DNA of 64,000 bases, taken from positions 9,119,287-9,183,286 of the forward strand of contig JAKCOZ010000015.1 in assembly GCA_022605955.1 (NCBI GenBank), read 5' to 3'. Below the pieces are notes generated by a model. That model searched no databases and was not told where the DNA came from. It was given only the letters and a program-made list of their open reading frames with translations. A program made the translations under genes and the position numbers. The DNA is from Rallus limicola (taxonomy: Eukaryota; Chordata; Aves; Gruiformes; Rallidae). Each line of letters opens with the position of its first letter. Positions within the stretch are counted from its first letter, which is position 1. Positions 12,001 through 27,000 of this stretch are shown one piece after another.

Positions 12001-15000
12001 GCATTTGACCATAACTATGCCAAATTAGTTGAAGGTGAAGAGATGAGAAGCTCTGTCACAGCTACGTGGGAAGTCTTAGTCTTCAGCCACAATGCAATCC
12101 ATCACTGGCAACAGAAGGCCAAAAGATGACCAGTTGGACTGTCAATTAGTATAATGACAAGCTCTTAGCATCTCCAAAAGATCCTGACTGTCTTAGACTA
12201 ATAGAGGACCCGACTCCTGGGCTTTCATGTACAGGCACTTTATGATCAAAATCTTCAAGATAAATTTCCTTTCCATATCCAGCTTCAATTTTGACCCCAC
12301 AGGTATCATTTTAGGTGTGAACTTTCTGTAAGCTTGCTAAAGACCAAGAAGAGAGCTACACTTGCACTTACTTCTGAGCCCATTTAGGCCCAAACTGCAA
12401 TCACTGTGTAATCATTTGCATCTCCACAAATCTGGCCCACAGCCTTCCAGACTGTTCATTCTGCACTATCCTGGTCAGATTGCCTGCAACCTTTCCATGC
12501 AAAGAAAACATCCCACTATCACGCTGAAGAAACAATTTACGTGGGAGGAGACATGCAAGAAACATGCCAGAAGCAGCAAAAGTGGTACCAAGAAGAAGTT
12601 ATTCTCTGGCTCAGAAATACTGTGATGCAAACCTTGGTGTTGGCAGCTATTTCCACAGCTTTTTCAGTGGCTACAGCATCGCTGGGGTAGAACACGGTGG
12701 CATTGGGAACAGCCCGGAACATGCACAGATCCTCCAGTCCCATCTGAGATGGCCCATCCTCACCTAAAAGAATTAAGCCAGGATTACAAAAGAGTAGGTG
12801 CATATTTTTGACAATCAGTCAATATAGCAGTGGGGGTTCAATGTAAACAGAACAAAAAGTATAAAATCAGGCACACACAGAACATGCAAGTCTACCTGCT
12901 TGAGAAAAGAATCATCTTCTCCTTAAACTTGGAACCATCTAAATAGTAAATAAATATAGAAAGAGACTAAAAGAAAGAGAATTGGGGTTAAAATGAAAAA
13001 GTTGAAAATAAAGTGTAACAGTAGAACAACACAAAAGGAAGACAACCAAAGTTGAAAGGGTACAGATACAGAAAGAGGGCCACAAGATAGCTAAGTATCT
13101 TCAGATTTACATGTACTGGGGCTGCACTAGCAAAATCTGTATTTGTCAGAAGTGTTCCTCTAGACTTAAACTGCTGGAAATGTGAAAGGAGAACCTCATC
13201 TGTTCCATCAGAAATGGAGAGTGCACTTGGTACAACTACTCTTGAATTCTTGGGCTCACTTCAAGATTAAATGAAGGGTATGCATTTTAAAAGAGTTGTT
13301 ATAGTACTGAAAAGAGCAACAGGGCACCCATGGTGTTAACAACTGAAGCGCCTTATGGCATGAACTGCAGATCTACAGAAAAGATTTGTTAGCCAGAACA
13401 CGTGCTGGATGCCATTATTTTCCATAGTTAAAGAAACAATCACCACAACACCCCCCACCCCCCACGACCTTATGTAAGGGTGCTTTGGGAATGGCACTGT
13501 TCCAAACCAACCATGCAGAGTTCTGAATCTAGTCATGTCACAGCCTGCAGAGCAGAAGCAGGGCAATCAGCCTTCCCACATGCACCCACTACCTGTTACT
13601 CAAGAAGGACGAGTTCACGAGGAAGGAGGAGAATATTTTCATAAGAGCAGCACAAAACTCTGAAGAACTTTAAACATGTTAAAGAAATCAATCATTGAAC
13701 TCTGCCTCTACACATTACTAACACAGTAAGCACAAACCAGGAAGAGAGAACATCTTGGTTGTCAGTCATGACATGAAAAAAATTTCTCAACATCAGTTTC
13801 TAAATATGTATCATTTTGACTGAGTGGGACATCAGTGGGCATTTTCCTGTCCTAAAATCTATCTACATGATATAAACCTAAAAGAAAAGTGAAATTATGA
13901 GAAACAAAATTAACAGCTACCTAAATCCAAGAGTACTCATGCTTGTCCAACTTTTGCTAACTCGGTGCCAGTCATACCAGCATCACAGGCCATACTAGTA
14001 ATTTACAGACTAGCAGTAAGTTCAATTTGCCCCAAGTGCATCTTTGTGAAAATCTTCATTTATGTGGTTTTTAGAGTGGCATGGATCAAAAGGGAGTAAT
14101 TTTCAACTATGTCTCCAAAACCTGCATTATAGGTTAAAAAAATGCAAGTGCTTAGTATGAACAGCATCAAATGTCTAGAATATAAAGCTTGTTGTCTAAA
14201 CAACTGGTATTACTATTTCTGATGCATACACTATGATTTGTTTCACTATATGTTCAGTTTGGAAAAATACAGATTTTCCCATTATTCTCTTGAAAATACA
14301 TCTAATCTTTCATTAGATATTTTGCAACTGTTGGTCTAGGAGTGTATTCAGTGTGACTTCAGAAGGTCACTGTGATAGCTATTTCTCACTAATTTAATGA
14401 GTCCAAATTTCAGTGCAGCAGAAGGCCAGGTTAACCTAGAACTGCATCCATAAACCTTCAATTTTCACCATAGATTCAGTTAGGATTCTCAAGTCCATGC
14501 AGGCCCAAATTCTAATAGGAAGTACACTTAATTCATACTGTTCCATTTAAAAATGAACTTTCTAACTGCTAAAGTGTTTCTCTGAATTGCTTACTTTTTT
14601 ACAACTTGATTGCAAAACTTTGCATTCAAGTTCTTGGATGAGGCCTGAATCAAATTTGTAATTAAAACAACTTTATAAATCTAAGTATGACTCTCACAAT
14701 TACAGCTCCCAGCAGAACATTTCAAGTGCTCAAAACTGAAACTTGGAAGTGTAGTTCTAGGAGACAATACTAGTAACACAGAAGAGTTTTATCTTCTTAA
14801 ATGAGCAAAGACCAAAGCTAATTGGCTCTTGCACCAACATCCTTTGTGGCTTGCTAAAAGACTTAAACTGGATTGAACTAGACTACGATGAGGTGGGAGG
14901 ACTGACTTTAAAAAGAAAAGAGGCTTGTAATAGAATCCCTACATTAATGACATGCACAAGCCATAATCTGATATACACTACTTACAGGCTCCACTTCTAA

Positions 15001-18000
15001 AGCATACTCCATATTACTGCAAGTTAAGCTTGAGGTTCTGGATGAGACTACACATGTCTATGAGCACCTTTAAATCTCTACTAATATTAAAGGCCAAAAT
15101 AGCTATTTTGCTTTAAACAAATAAACCAGCCCTCCCCCAAGCCACACTGCTAGCCAAAACTAGATCAACTGAAAAATTGATATATGCAGGGAGCCTTAAT
15201 TTACTACCCTACCAGCTGTCCTCCTTTTTCTTTTCTTCAATAAATACCTAGTAGTTTTTCAAGCATGAAAATCTACTGGCATTTTCTTTCTTGGTATGCA
15301 AGTCTGCTCCTGTTTTCATGGGCGATGTCTATGCATTTCATAAAAAAACCCCAATATACTCCCTTCCTCCCTCCAACCCCAATATGATCGGACATGTACC
15401 AGACAGTTAGGATGGAGAAGCAAAGACCAGAGAAGGTACTGCAAATTTCCTACATTACATAACAGTGCCACAGTTTCCATTTCATTAGGGCTTTAAGGTT
15501 TCAGGTTTTTTTAATCCACACATTAACTGCTCCAGTAGTAAGAAATACTGAGATAAGATGAAGCAATTATTTCAAATTGGTGATACTCAGAGGCCTAATA
15601 AACCAAAAATATTTATCCCTGATAAAGTGTCTTTATATTGGTGGACAAGAGCAAGAGGGATTGGGAAACAAAGGTGAAGACAGAAAGGTACCTAAGCTCC
15701 TCAGTTTCAATCTAATCCCTTTGTATCACTATGCCTGTGGAGTAGAAAAGCTTGTAGGGAAAAGTGCTATATTTATCAGGCCAAACCAATAAAAAATAGC
15801 AGATAGGCTAATGAAGATTTGAAACCTTTCTCATTCTTTCTAAGGGGAACGTGTCTGATTAAAGTCAACTGCAAATATTGCTTCTTCCTATAAATGGTCC
15901 CACTGTTATACCATCACAGCTATATCACTGATTGTCTCCACAAAGCGTTACAAGTCTGACTGCCAGACACATCACAAAATGGATTAAACTGCTAATTAAT
16001 AAGCCAGGGTGGCCCTTACCAATAGAAACACCACAGTGCGACCCGCAGAGGTTGATGTTACTGTCAGAGATGGCAGCCATTCGGATCTGGTCAAAGGCTC
16101 GTGTGAAGAATGTAGCAAAGGTGCTGGCAAAAGCAACAGTTCTGTCCCGAGTGGCACAGCCAACTGCAATGCTCACCTGAAAAGGGGATTGTACAGGAAT
16201 AGTGAATTCCTCATTGATTGTTTCCAAAAGATAATTGTGGGATTTCCTACTGTAAAACTTCCTCAAGAAGTTCTCAATGCAGATGAAAAATCTCTGTTCA
16301 GTCCTGCTCCTAACTAGCCTTTCCAAAAGAAATTGGCAACTCACTCTCCCACTCACTGTCTATCCTCTGTTCCTTGCCTCAACTGCTAGCTGTTATTGTT
16401 GACCCTTCATGGCAGCTCATTTTCTTCATCTGCTCCCAGTTGCCATTCACAGGATTTCAAGACTTCTTCCCACTCCCTCCCCCTTTCTTTCCCTGGATAA
16501 ATGGCTTACAATTTCAGTTCAAAGGACATGATTTTACTATCTCCAGTAGACAAAAAATATCAGTATTAAGTGGTAATGGATTTACCTGTGTTATTTGGAC
16601 TGATGTTCACTAAAAGGACCCTTTTTCAGCAGGATGGAAATTAGGACAAGGTCCTTAATTGCTTATTGCTACAATTACCCCATACATTTATTTTACACAG
16701 AAATTGGTTCCTCTTCATGGCAATGTTCTCCTAAGCTGGTGTAAATCCAAAATGCCTGGCTAAAGCTCATGAAACTGCCCTAGTATAAAATAACTGCAAG
16801 AGACAGTCCATGAATTCTTTGGCTATAAATTATTAAAGGCAACAAGAAGTTTCTGCATGAATTTGTGTCTTTAATTTAACTTGCTTCAGTGAACCCATAC
16901 AGGTGGCAACTGAAGATTCAAACACATGAGTTACCAAATTATTTCAGTCTTTCTGTACAAATGTCATCAGCCTAAATGCATTAACTGTTTCTCTGTCCAC
17001 ATCTTTATAGTCCAGTCTAGAATAGAACCCATTGTCACGTTCCATTTACTGTGAAGAAAAAACCCAACCCAAACACTAATGTATTTTTAGAGTTAGATAT
17101 CTACAAATCACACTGTGGAAAGTATTGCTGCTGTTTACATGTTGCCATCTCCTGTGTTCTTCTGAAACACAGACAATGTAATCACAACAAGAAAAAAAGA
17201 AGGGGATTTAGGAAAGAATGATTATAAGCACTCCTGTCATATTACACTTGTAAACTTTTGCCACAGCCTAGTTTATCCTTAAGGAGTGAGCAAGTCAAAT
17301 GAAATATCCATGAATACAGACATGGCAAGGCAGTATTAAAATCCCACTCTGAAGACTTGAGTCTTGGATCCTGTTGTTTAACACCAGTATTTCATAAATA
17401 AAATTCAAGAGACCAATTACCATGTTCTGTTCAGCAATGTAGCATTCAATGTAGCGACTGGGATGTTCCTTCTTAAAAAGCTCTGAGAAGGTGGAGTTCT
17501 TTGTGTCTCCATCCAAAGCAATCACTCGGTCGTTAGCGTGGCCTAGTTTTGCAAGTGCAACACCATAAGCTTTGCGGGTAGCCCACTAGGAAAAGAAAAC
17601 CACAGTAGTACTGTTATAACTTTCTGTTTCTAAGAAACCATGATAGCAGTATCAAAAGCACGTATCAGAACACTGACACACAGAAGAGTGAACACTCCTC
17701 CGCCCCCCCCCCCGCCCAATAAAACCCCCCAGCAAATCATAAGGACCCACATCTCTGCTGAAATCAGCCAATTCCCTACCAATCTCCCTAGGAGATTCTG
17801 AAAACCTTGGTTTCCAACCATGGAAATTCACTGAACCATGTGGAGTTCATTTTAAATACCCATCATTTGCAGATTTTATAATAATCACAAAATGAGGAAG
17901 AATGATTAGTATTTATCAAGACTATATATATTTTAATATAGCCTTTCAAGACCCAGTGAACTGAATTTCTTCGTCACAACATGGAGGTAGATGTTACCAG

Positions 18001-21000
18001 GATACTCAAAAACAGGAAAAAAGAGGTGGGTAGTTGAAATTGTGGCAAGGGGTAACACAAAAACTCCTGTCACACACCAAAGTCTCACACTTCAAAGCTA
18101 TCTGACAAACAATGAAAAAGCAAGAGAGTACCTTTTCTCCCACTTTGTAAGTTGGTGGAGATGGCATCTTAATGTTTCTGATATTTACTACAGGTGCATC
18201 TTCTTCTGGGAGGGCTGGAGAAAGCTTTTTCTTATTTTGGATTTTATCATCTATTTCCTGAATGACTTGTTCAGCCATGTTTTTTGGAAGGGGCTTTCCA
18301 TGCCAGCTTTCCTTATCTTCAACACCTATATATTTAAAGTTACATTACCAATAAGAAAAACTATGAAAACTATTTTACTCAAATAAAAGTGGAGCATAAC
18401 AGTCTTCTATAGACTTCCAAGAAAGAACTGCCTTATTATTCCCACTATAAACAATAACAATACTATTCAATTGCATTAAGACAGATGATGAAGTCAGAGA
18501 AATAGTAAAATTCTATATTCCAAACCAGTGATGAAATTCCAGTATCTTCTACTGAAATTGTTTTTGAATTGGCACCTAAAAGACCTAGTCCCTAAATATG
18601 GCAAGAAGTAAACAGTAAATCAGTGTGAGAAGTTAATAGGAAATTTCAATAGCTAGACATAAACAAACAAGCTTGTGTAAGTTTCAAATAACAGTTAATC
18701 AAAGTTAATTCAAACAAGACCTAAGTTTTACAGCTTTATTTTGATGACTTCTTATGACTTTTATCTTTGTGCACCCAGCACTAACAGCAAAATTACCTCT
18801 CTCGCTGACTGCTTTGTGCTAAGTCACTAAGAATGATGGATTTTTCTTGCCTACCCAGGAATTCCAAGCATGAACTTAATTGCCTCCCCAGAAGGGGAGT
18901 CCAGGCAGACAACTTCTTGCAGCCCAGAAGGCTAACTATATCCTGGGCTGCATCAAAAGAAGCGTAGCCAGCAAGTCAAGGGAGGTGATTCTGCCCCTCT
19001 ACTCCGCTCTCGTGAGACCCCACCTGGGGTACTGTGCGCAGTTCTGGAGTCCCAAACATAAGGAGGACATGGAACTATTTGAACTGGTCAAGAGGACGCC
19101 ACAAACATGAGTAGAGGGGCTGGAGCACCTCTCCTATTAAGACAGGCTGAGAGAGTTGGGGTTGTTCAGCCTGGAGAAGGCTCCAGGGAGATCTTACAGC
19201 ACCTTACAGTAACTGAAGGGAAGTTGGGAAGGGACTTTTTAGAAGGGCATGTAGTGATGGGATGAGGGGGAATGGTTTTGAATTGGAAGGGGATAGATTT
19301 AGATTGGATATTAGGAAGAAGTTCTTCAGAGGGTGGGGTGAGGCACAGGTTGCCCAGGGAGGTGGTGGCTGCCCCCTCCTTGAAAGTGTTCAAGGCTGTG
19401 TTGGATGGGGTCTTGAGCAGTCTGGTGTAGTGAGAGTTGTCCCTGCCCACGGCAAGGGGTTGGGATTTGATGATCTTTAAGGTCCATTCCAACTCTAACC
19501 ATTCCATGATTCTAAGTGAGGAGGACAGCCAGGAAGCTGCAGCCTGCTGCTATCCAGCAGTGCTTCATCTTCCTCTCTTACCCCTCTTTGGCCAAAACCT
19601 TGCAAGTGTTGATCTGCTGGAGGGTAGGATGGCCCTGCAGAGGGATCTGGACAGGCTGGATCCCTGGGCCAAGGCCAATGGCATAAGGTTCAAGAAGGCC
19701 AAGTGCCAGGTCTTGCACTTTGGCCAAAACAAACCCATACAGCACTACAGGCTTGGGACAGAGCGCCTGGAGAGCTGCCTGCCAGAGGGACTGGTGTGGG
19801 TTGGTCGACAGCCGGCTGAACACGAACCAGCAGCATGCCCAGCAGGGGCAAGAAGGCAAATGGCATCCTGGCTTGTTATCAGCAATGGTGTGGCCAACAA
19901 GACCAGGGCAGTGACCGTCCCCTGTACTCAGCACTGGTGAGGCCACCCCTTGAGTGCAACATTCAGGTTTGGATCCCTCACTACAGAAACAACACTGCGG
20001 TCCTAGAGCATGTCCAGAGAAGGGCAACGAGGCTGGTGGGTGCACTGAAGAGTAAGTGCAGCTGAGGGAACCAGGGTTGTTTAGTCTGGAGGAGACTGAG
20101 GGGACACCTGATCACTCTCTACAACTACCTGAGAGAAGGCTGTGGAGAGGTGGGGGGCTGACCTGTTCTCCCTTGTGACAAGCAACAGGAAAAGATGAAA
20201 TGGCACCAAGTTGCATCAGGAGAGGTTTCAATTGGATGTTGGGAAAAACTTCTTCCCAGAGAGAGTTGTTAGGCTTTGGAACGGGCTGCCCAGGGAGGCA
20301 GTGGAGTCTCCATCCCTGGGGGTGTTTAAAAGACAGGCAGATGCAGTGTTTGGGGAGATGGTTTAGTGGTGGTTTTGGCAGGTTAGAGTGACGGCTGGAC
20401 TTTTTGATCTGAAAGGTCCCTTCCAACCAAGACAAGTGGATGACGATTCAATGAAAAGGAAGCTATTTACTCCTGTTATTAATATTTATCTGATCAGAAA
20501 GATGAATTCACAAAGTGCTGTTAAAAGCTGTAGCTGAACAGAATCACGGCAACCTCAACCCGCTGAACACAGATTTACTTCATTCTGTGGATACAATGCT
20601 CAGCAGCCAGCACAGATCCCACATTCAGAACAAAAATAATTTTCTCAAGAGTTTGAAAGCCTTCCACATGCTATCGCTCAAATTTGTAGGTGCACATTTG
20701 TCCCCTAGACAATGGCATTCAGGCAAGTTTTGCACCATATGAAAACTACAGAAGGATCCACAAACTCCAAAAACTCCAAAATGCAAACGGTTGCTAACCT
20801 ATGAAATAATGTCTATGGACTGCTGTATCCTGTATCTTAATGAGTTACACATCAGATCATATGAAACAACCTACAGTATGAACAGGTATATACCACATCT
20901 CATGCAGCTTTATCTAAACTGTAAATGCAGAACCGCTTCTCGTTTTCCTTGCATTTACACTGCCTGTCTGGGAATAAGCAGACCCAGTTACCTGCAACAT

Positions 21001-24000
21001 GGGGAGCACAGAGCTTCTGTGACAAAGTCAGTCCTTCTCAGAGCCAATCAAGAAGGTTGTCCTCTTTTGCTAGGGCAATTCTCAAGACCAAATCATAAGG
21101 TTCAAAGTCCCCTCTGCTCCCAGCCATCTTCTAGACTAGTAGGAAGACTTTATAAAGAGTAAAAAACTCAAGCACAGCTGACAGCAGAGGAAACCCCACT
21201 CTGTAACCGGGGATCTGTAAAAGCCCAGTCAATGTGAAAGCACAACTGTCTGGATAATGTGAAAAGCTGAGAGCTGTATCTTTGCCTACTTCAAATAATG
21301 CATCAATATAATGTCCTCCTCAAGAAAAGGCAACAAAGAAAAAATCCAACACAATGAAATTCTGGTCTTTCAGATTGTACAGGATACATACCAACTTTTT
21401 TCTAACGTATGGAATTAATTTTTTGATTGCACCTTTATTGTGGCATTATGTACGTATTATAAATACAGGTGTATACCAAGCAGTAGATGTTTTATTACCT
21501 GATATGCCTTTGCCTTTAAAAGTCTTTGCAATGATAGCTGTTGGCTGATGTTTGGCCTGGCCAAAGGCTTTGCAAAGTTCCTCCACACTGTGTCCATCAA
21601 CGATGATAGCGTGCCAGCTAAGAACACAAACAGATCAACTGTTTCTGAAGGGTTTTAGCATGTGACAGCTTCTGGCAATTAGCAATAACAATAATGAATA
21701 TTAACTTCATTCCAATGCAGTGACTTTTTAAGAGGTCCAAAGTATGGCACAAACATGAACTAGTATTTGAGATTAGAACAGCACAGTCCCCTTTTTATAA
21801 TGGAAAATGGGTCACAGAGGATTTAACTGCTACTAACAAAATTTACAGCCCACAGATAATTCTTGCTGTACAAATAAAGATCACCAATTATGAAAGAACA
21901 TCTTTCTTGGTGATGGTATCCTTTAGAGCTGAAAGATCACTTGAAAAATTCTGAAAAAGTAATAAAACATACAGTTTCATATGGGAGACTATACCAAACC
22001 TCTCCCAATCACATACCCAAAGGCTTCACAGCGTTTCTGGTAGATTTCAACATGATGCTGCAGAGGCGCAGGGTCACTCTGCCCAAGACGGTTAACATCA
22101 AATATGGCAACCAGGTTATCAAGCTTGTAAAACCCAGCAAAGGCCATTGCCTCCCAAACAGAGCCTTCAGATAACTCTCCATCTCCCAGCAGACAATACA
22201 CTCGATAACTAGAAGAAATAAAATAAAAAAAGGTTGATGGGCAGGCACACTTAAAAGCAAACCTCCTCCAACAATTCATAGTGAGAATTCACTGCTTTTT
22301 TCTTTTGCAAACTCAACTTGCATTGATCAATGCATTCACCTCAGATTACCTTATGTAAGCTTACACAAATTAAATTAATATACTTTTGAGCTGTCACACA
22401 TGAAAAAAGTAAGATTTAGAAAAACTGTATCACTTCTCAAACCTCTGCCTCCAAAAAAATCAGGTCTTAAGCCTCCTCCTATTGCAAGGCTTGAACGAAC
22501 AGGCCCATTAAACACTGTCACTGTGACTCAGCAAGTTCACTAACAATGCATGAAAGGTTACTGTCTGCTTCCTCATTCCTACCGTATATTCCCTGGAAGG
22601 ATGACAAATAATTTCATTCCAGGAAACTATAAATTGGGGATGAACTCAATTATGGAATAAAGCACGTTGCGTAACCAAAATTGGGTTTCAGGTAAAAGAT
22701 AACCAGCAGTCATAGATGACTTCTCCAAACAAGGAAGTTTTTTACTTAGGTAAAACTCAGCACTAGTACTGCCTGACCTCTGCAGGATTCAGACACTATA
22801 TTGCTTTTTTTTATTACCCCTCTATATTTTTGCTTTCAAAGCTTTATAAATGTTTATTACCTGCTAGAATTAAAAAAGAAAAGTACATTAGCCTTCAAAT
22901 ATCTAACTTAAAAACAAAATAATCAAGATCGCTGTTAGCATTTTTTTCTACTAGATATTAAGCTGTAAGAGACTTTTGATCTGAATTCCACCTGCCTCCA
23001 GCTAAATCTAAACTCCTTCCACATAAGCTGCTCCCCAGTACTGCATGTACGACCACCTTTTTCTTCTGTCACGTAAGCACTGGTTAGATTTTTTCCACAC
23101 GTAGCATCTGCTAAACTCAATTAAAATCAGCAAGTCATCTTTCACAGGAATGATTTCAAGCTAGTGAAGTGTAGGCCACATTAACTGGGCAGCCTGTGCT
23201 CGAATGTACTAGAACTGTCACATAAAATATATCAACCACATCAGGCTATTTTCCTCCTCATACAGATTTGCCTGTAGACATCTACTTTTCTTGTCCACAG
23301 AACAAATAGCAGAGGCAGTCATTTTTGTCTCTGTGGAGTCAAGTGCCTTTCTGATAATATTTTGAAACCCTACTTTATTTATTCAAGGGTGCTACTATTG
23401 ACCATTAGAATTCCTTATCTAGGCACATGCTCTCCATTACTTGTCATCTGACTTCACACAGACGCATCTCCAGTTCGTGTCTTGGGGACACATACCAATC
23501 TCAAAATACCTATCAATTACTCTCTGAAAATTAGAAGCTGCTCCAACAACTGTCTTCTCTCTTCAGGAACATCACCTTGCAATGCTATCAGGTTTCAAAA
23601 GGAACACACATGCACTAATTCTTGCTCATCTTTTAAACCTTTGTAGTATCCCTAGCAATGGCTTTGTCGTTACCAGGCTAGTAATCTAGCCTTTAAAAGT
23701 TGAATTTGAAATCAGATTTGGAAGTGGAGAATAGAATAAAGGAGGGGTTGGTCCATGTCCTGTCCTCCCCCTTCAGACAAGAATACAATTTCTTTTCACA
23801 ACATATTTCCATTTAATGCCTATAATAAAGAAATATGAAGATGGAATTACCTGGCTCTGTCAAAGAATTTGCCAGTGTAGGCCATTCCACATGCAGCACC
23901 AAGACCCTGACCAAGGGATCCAGTAGCCACATCAGTAAATGCTTGTTTCTGAGAATAAAAATACAAGAATTTTGCAGTTAAGAAACAAAGGAACAAAAAT

Positions 24001-27000
24001 CCAACACTAGGAGTTGGTTCAACATACATATAACTTAGCTTCTTAGCCACAACAATGTAGTGAAAGTCCCTTCAAATCTTGCCCTGTTCCCCTTCTTTCC
24101 CTGCAATGCACACACCTTGATGATCACAGTGTCACAGCCAACTAGGGTCTCTGAGATGGCATGGCACCTGTGAGCCAGGAATTTCTCAGCTGTGCCTTGC
24201 ATGGCAATGGTTAAGAATTGATGATTTTGCGTAAAAAATAATTGAAACAAGTGGTTGTGACTGCAAAGACCAATGAGGTGTCCAAATTTGAAATAAACTC
24301 TTGAAAGTATCTCACAGCTGCTTAAAAGATGAACAAAGCCATGCTGCAACTTTTATATAAACCTTTTCAAAAATGGAAAATATTGACATATAGGACTATA
24401 GGGAACTTTAATACAACAAAACCAGGTAATTTTTCCATATTTATTCCAATGCAGACACTGATTCTGTTGTGAAGCCACAAATATCATCATCCTTCTAAGT
24501 CGTTATCTTTCCCATACTGCAGCTGGCAATCAAGAATTCCTGCAAAATACATGTGCTGCTTGTTTTACAGAAAACACTATCTTATATCAAAGGCTGTGAG
24601 CACTCACTGGTACAGGATGTCCTTCTAAGACAGAATCAATTTTCCTTAAGTTGAGTAATTCTGTTTCTTGTAGAAATCCGGCTTCTGCCCAAACCGAATA
24701 TAAAATTGGTGCTGCATGACCCTAGAGAGAAACATAAATTTTAAGGAAAGCTCAAGTTTCACAATATCATTATTTTATAGTATTAAGGCAAAATTCTACA
24801 AAGCTGACAAACCCTGGAATCAAGTTCTTATATCCACGAAAAATGGATGAACATGTAAAACATTTTTACAATGCAACATTCACGCCAATGCTTGTTTCCA
24901 TGTCCCTTCTTAAAGCATCCCAGATAGCTGACTACAGATAGAAAAAGAATACAGCATTCTCTCAAGGGCTATTTAGGATGTCTTAAGAAAATCAATGTGG
25001 GAGAAGAAGAAGGTGTGTCTCAGCCATACAGGTCCAATTGATGAGCAAGTGTTATCCCATAAGAACTTCTTCAATACATATGCATTCAAGGTAAGATGCA
25101 GTGTGTGACAACAGGGAAACTTGTAAGCTTTATACCCCGAGATCCCTGCAGACAACTGTACAACAGCAAAGTAGCAGTCACCTTCCACCCATGGAGTCGT
25201 TAGGAGTCAAAAAACCATGCAGAGGTCTGAAGCCATTTAGCAAGTTTGGGCATAAACCCTGATTAAATGGAGAGAGGTAAAGCAAGCATGAAGAACCTTT
25301 ACTGCATCTGCATTAGCTACTTGCTCTGCATCTACTTATTTCAGAATGGCAATCACAAGTGGCAACAATTACTGCCACTGCAAGGATATATGACATCAGC
25401 CATGCAGCACTATTGTAAGCTACCATGTGAGGAAAGATGGAGTACTAGAGTACACAGTACTTTGTCTGCTACTTTTTACATCATTATGTTTGCTGAAGGC
25501 CCCTCAAAACTGCCTGTGTAATTGAAACATTGACGCAATTTGCAAAGACACAAAGTTAAAGGGGATAGAAACACCAATGGCAAGCCCAGACTGTGACTTC
25601 ACGTGTTTTCTGCACCTCTTTTTCATCAATAGTAATGACTTTAATATCATACTGGCACAGCAAGAATGCAAAATACCCACTAGCCTACCATAACTATTTC
25701 ATATAATGCTTCCTGAAAAGCTGAGAGCAATTAGTGCACACTGTGACGTGACTGCAGGCATAACAGAATGGCTGCATTTAACAAGTGGAGCACAAAAGCT
25801 AGCTGCGACTCAACTCGTTACAAAATTGGTTATGCCAAAATAATACAGACATTAGTATTTCTTGATAGATCATACAGACAATACAATAACAATTTAATAT
25901 TTTAACAAATTAAAACTTAACAAGACACATTACAGAGATACTTAATTTTTTTTTTAAATTTTATTACAACTTCACTAGCTTTTATTTGTCTTTCTGAAGA
26001 AGACAAACTCCCAAGCTCTCAAGTATTTTCAATGCACTTCTGTGTCGATGGAAGCATAAGTAAGCATATGTCAAAGACAAGTCAATTTAATTCACAAACA
26101 GCTCTGCACTAGCAGACTGCAACAGGACAGCGTAACCGTTACGATTTTACCTTTGAAAGAACAAACCGGTCGTTGCTGGCGTTTCTGGGATCTTGAACTT
26201 TGTACCTCATGGTATGGAAAAACAGCACAGACATAATCTCTGCTGCACTGCAACATGATGTAGGGTGGCTACAAGTCAAGACAGACCCAAGATTACCACT
26301 TTCATTATTGTTTGCTCAGGATCACATATTTAAAATATCTCTTAACAGTCCCTACTGCTCAGCATAAAATACACAGTCTTAAGTGATGACCCACCCCATC
26401 TCCCATCACACCGATGCCAATTAGTTGTACCTTGAGACAAAACCAGCCTTCTTACCTAGTTAAAGTGGGTGTTAAAAGATAGACCCCTGGTGACAGCTCA
26501 AGGGCATATCTTTTAGAGCTCTCTATTCTTCTCTATGCCAAGGAACACCATCCTAATGGGTAGCTGTAAAGCACAGGAAGCACTGTGACCCTGTGCTTGA
26601 AATCACACGCTACTGGTTTATCTGATAGCAGAAATTCCCAGGGATGCAGGGGAAACAGACAGCTTTCCACAGTACTTTAACCATTCAATGAGTGAAGGAA
26701 TTTAAAGCATGGCACCATGATTTGTTCAGGCCCTGTTGCATAGGTGGGGATTGCTAATGCAAAAGTTCTGGAACATTTAGATGTTTATAATATACATATT
26801 ACTAAAAAAACCCTTTATTTTACTGTTAGAGTTGATAGAACTAGAATTCTGATTTTTAAAGAGGGAATTAAATAATACAACTCTTGCATTCCATCTTCTA
26901 CTGAAGTTGGACAGAGAAATTTACTGTCACCATAAAGGCCCAGGTACACATTGCAAAACACTAATTTGCTTAAACTTCGGCTAAGAGAGGAACCAAATTT

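Larger units (their letters stand above)
18326..21498 (-). other. TKT: TKT intron 6
   Basis: A ~3.2 kb intron, about half of it two consecutive plus-strand CR1 fragments (18880-19520 and 19600-20450). The rest is AT-rich with no recognised feature. Confidence 0.85.

Noticed and set aside
16009..16317. Plus-strand frames across 15932-16317
   Set aside because: They are antisense shadows of TKT exon 9.
24035..24349. A 104-codon minus-strand frame beside TKT exon 4
   Set aside because: I recognise no family and it lies in an intron. Only the 52-nt splice-flanked part is kept, as a low-interest finding.
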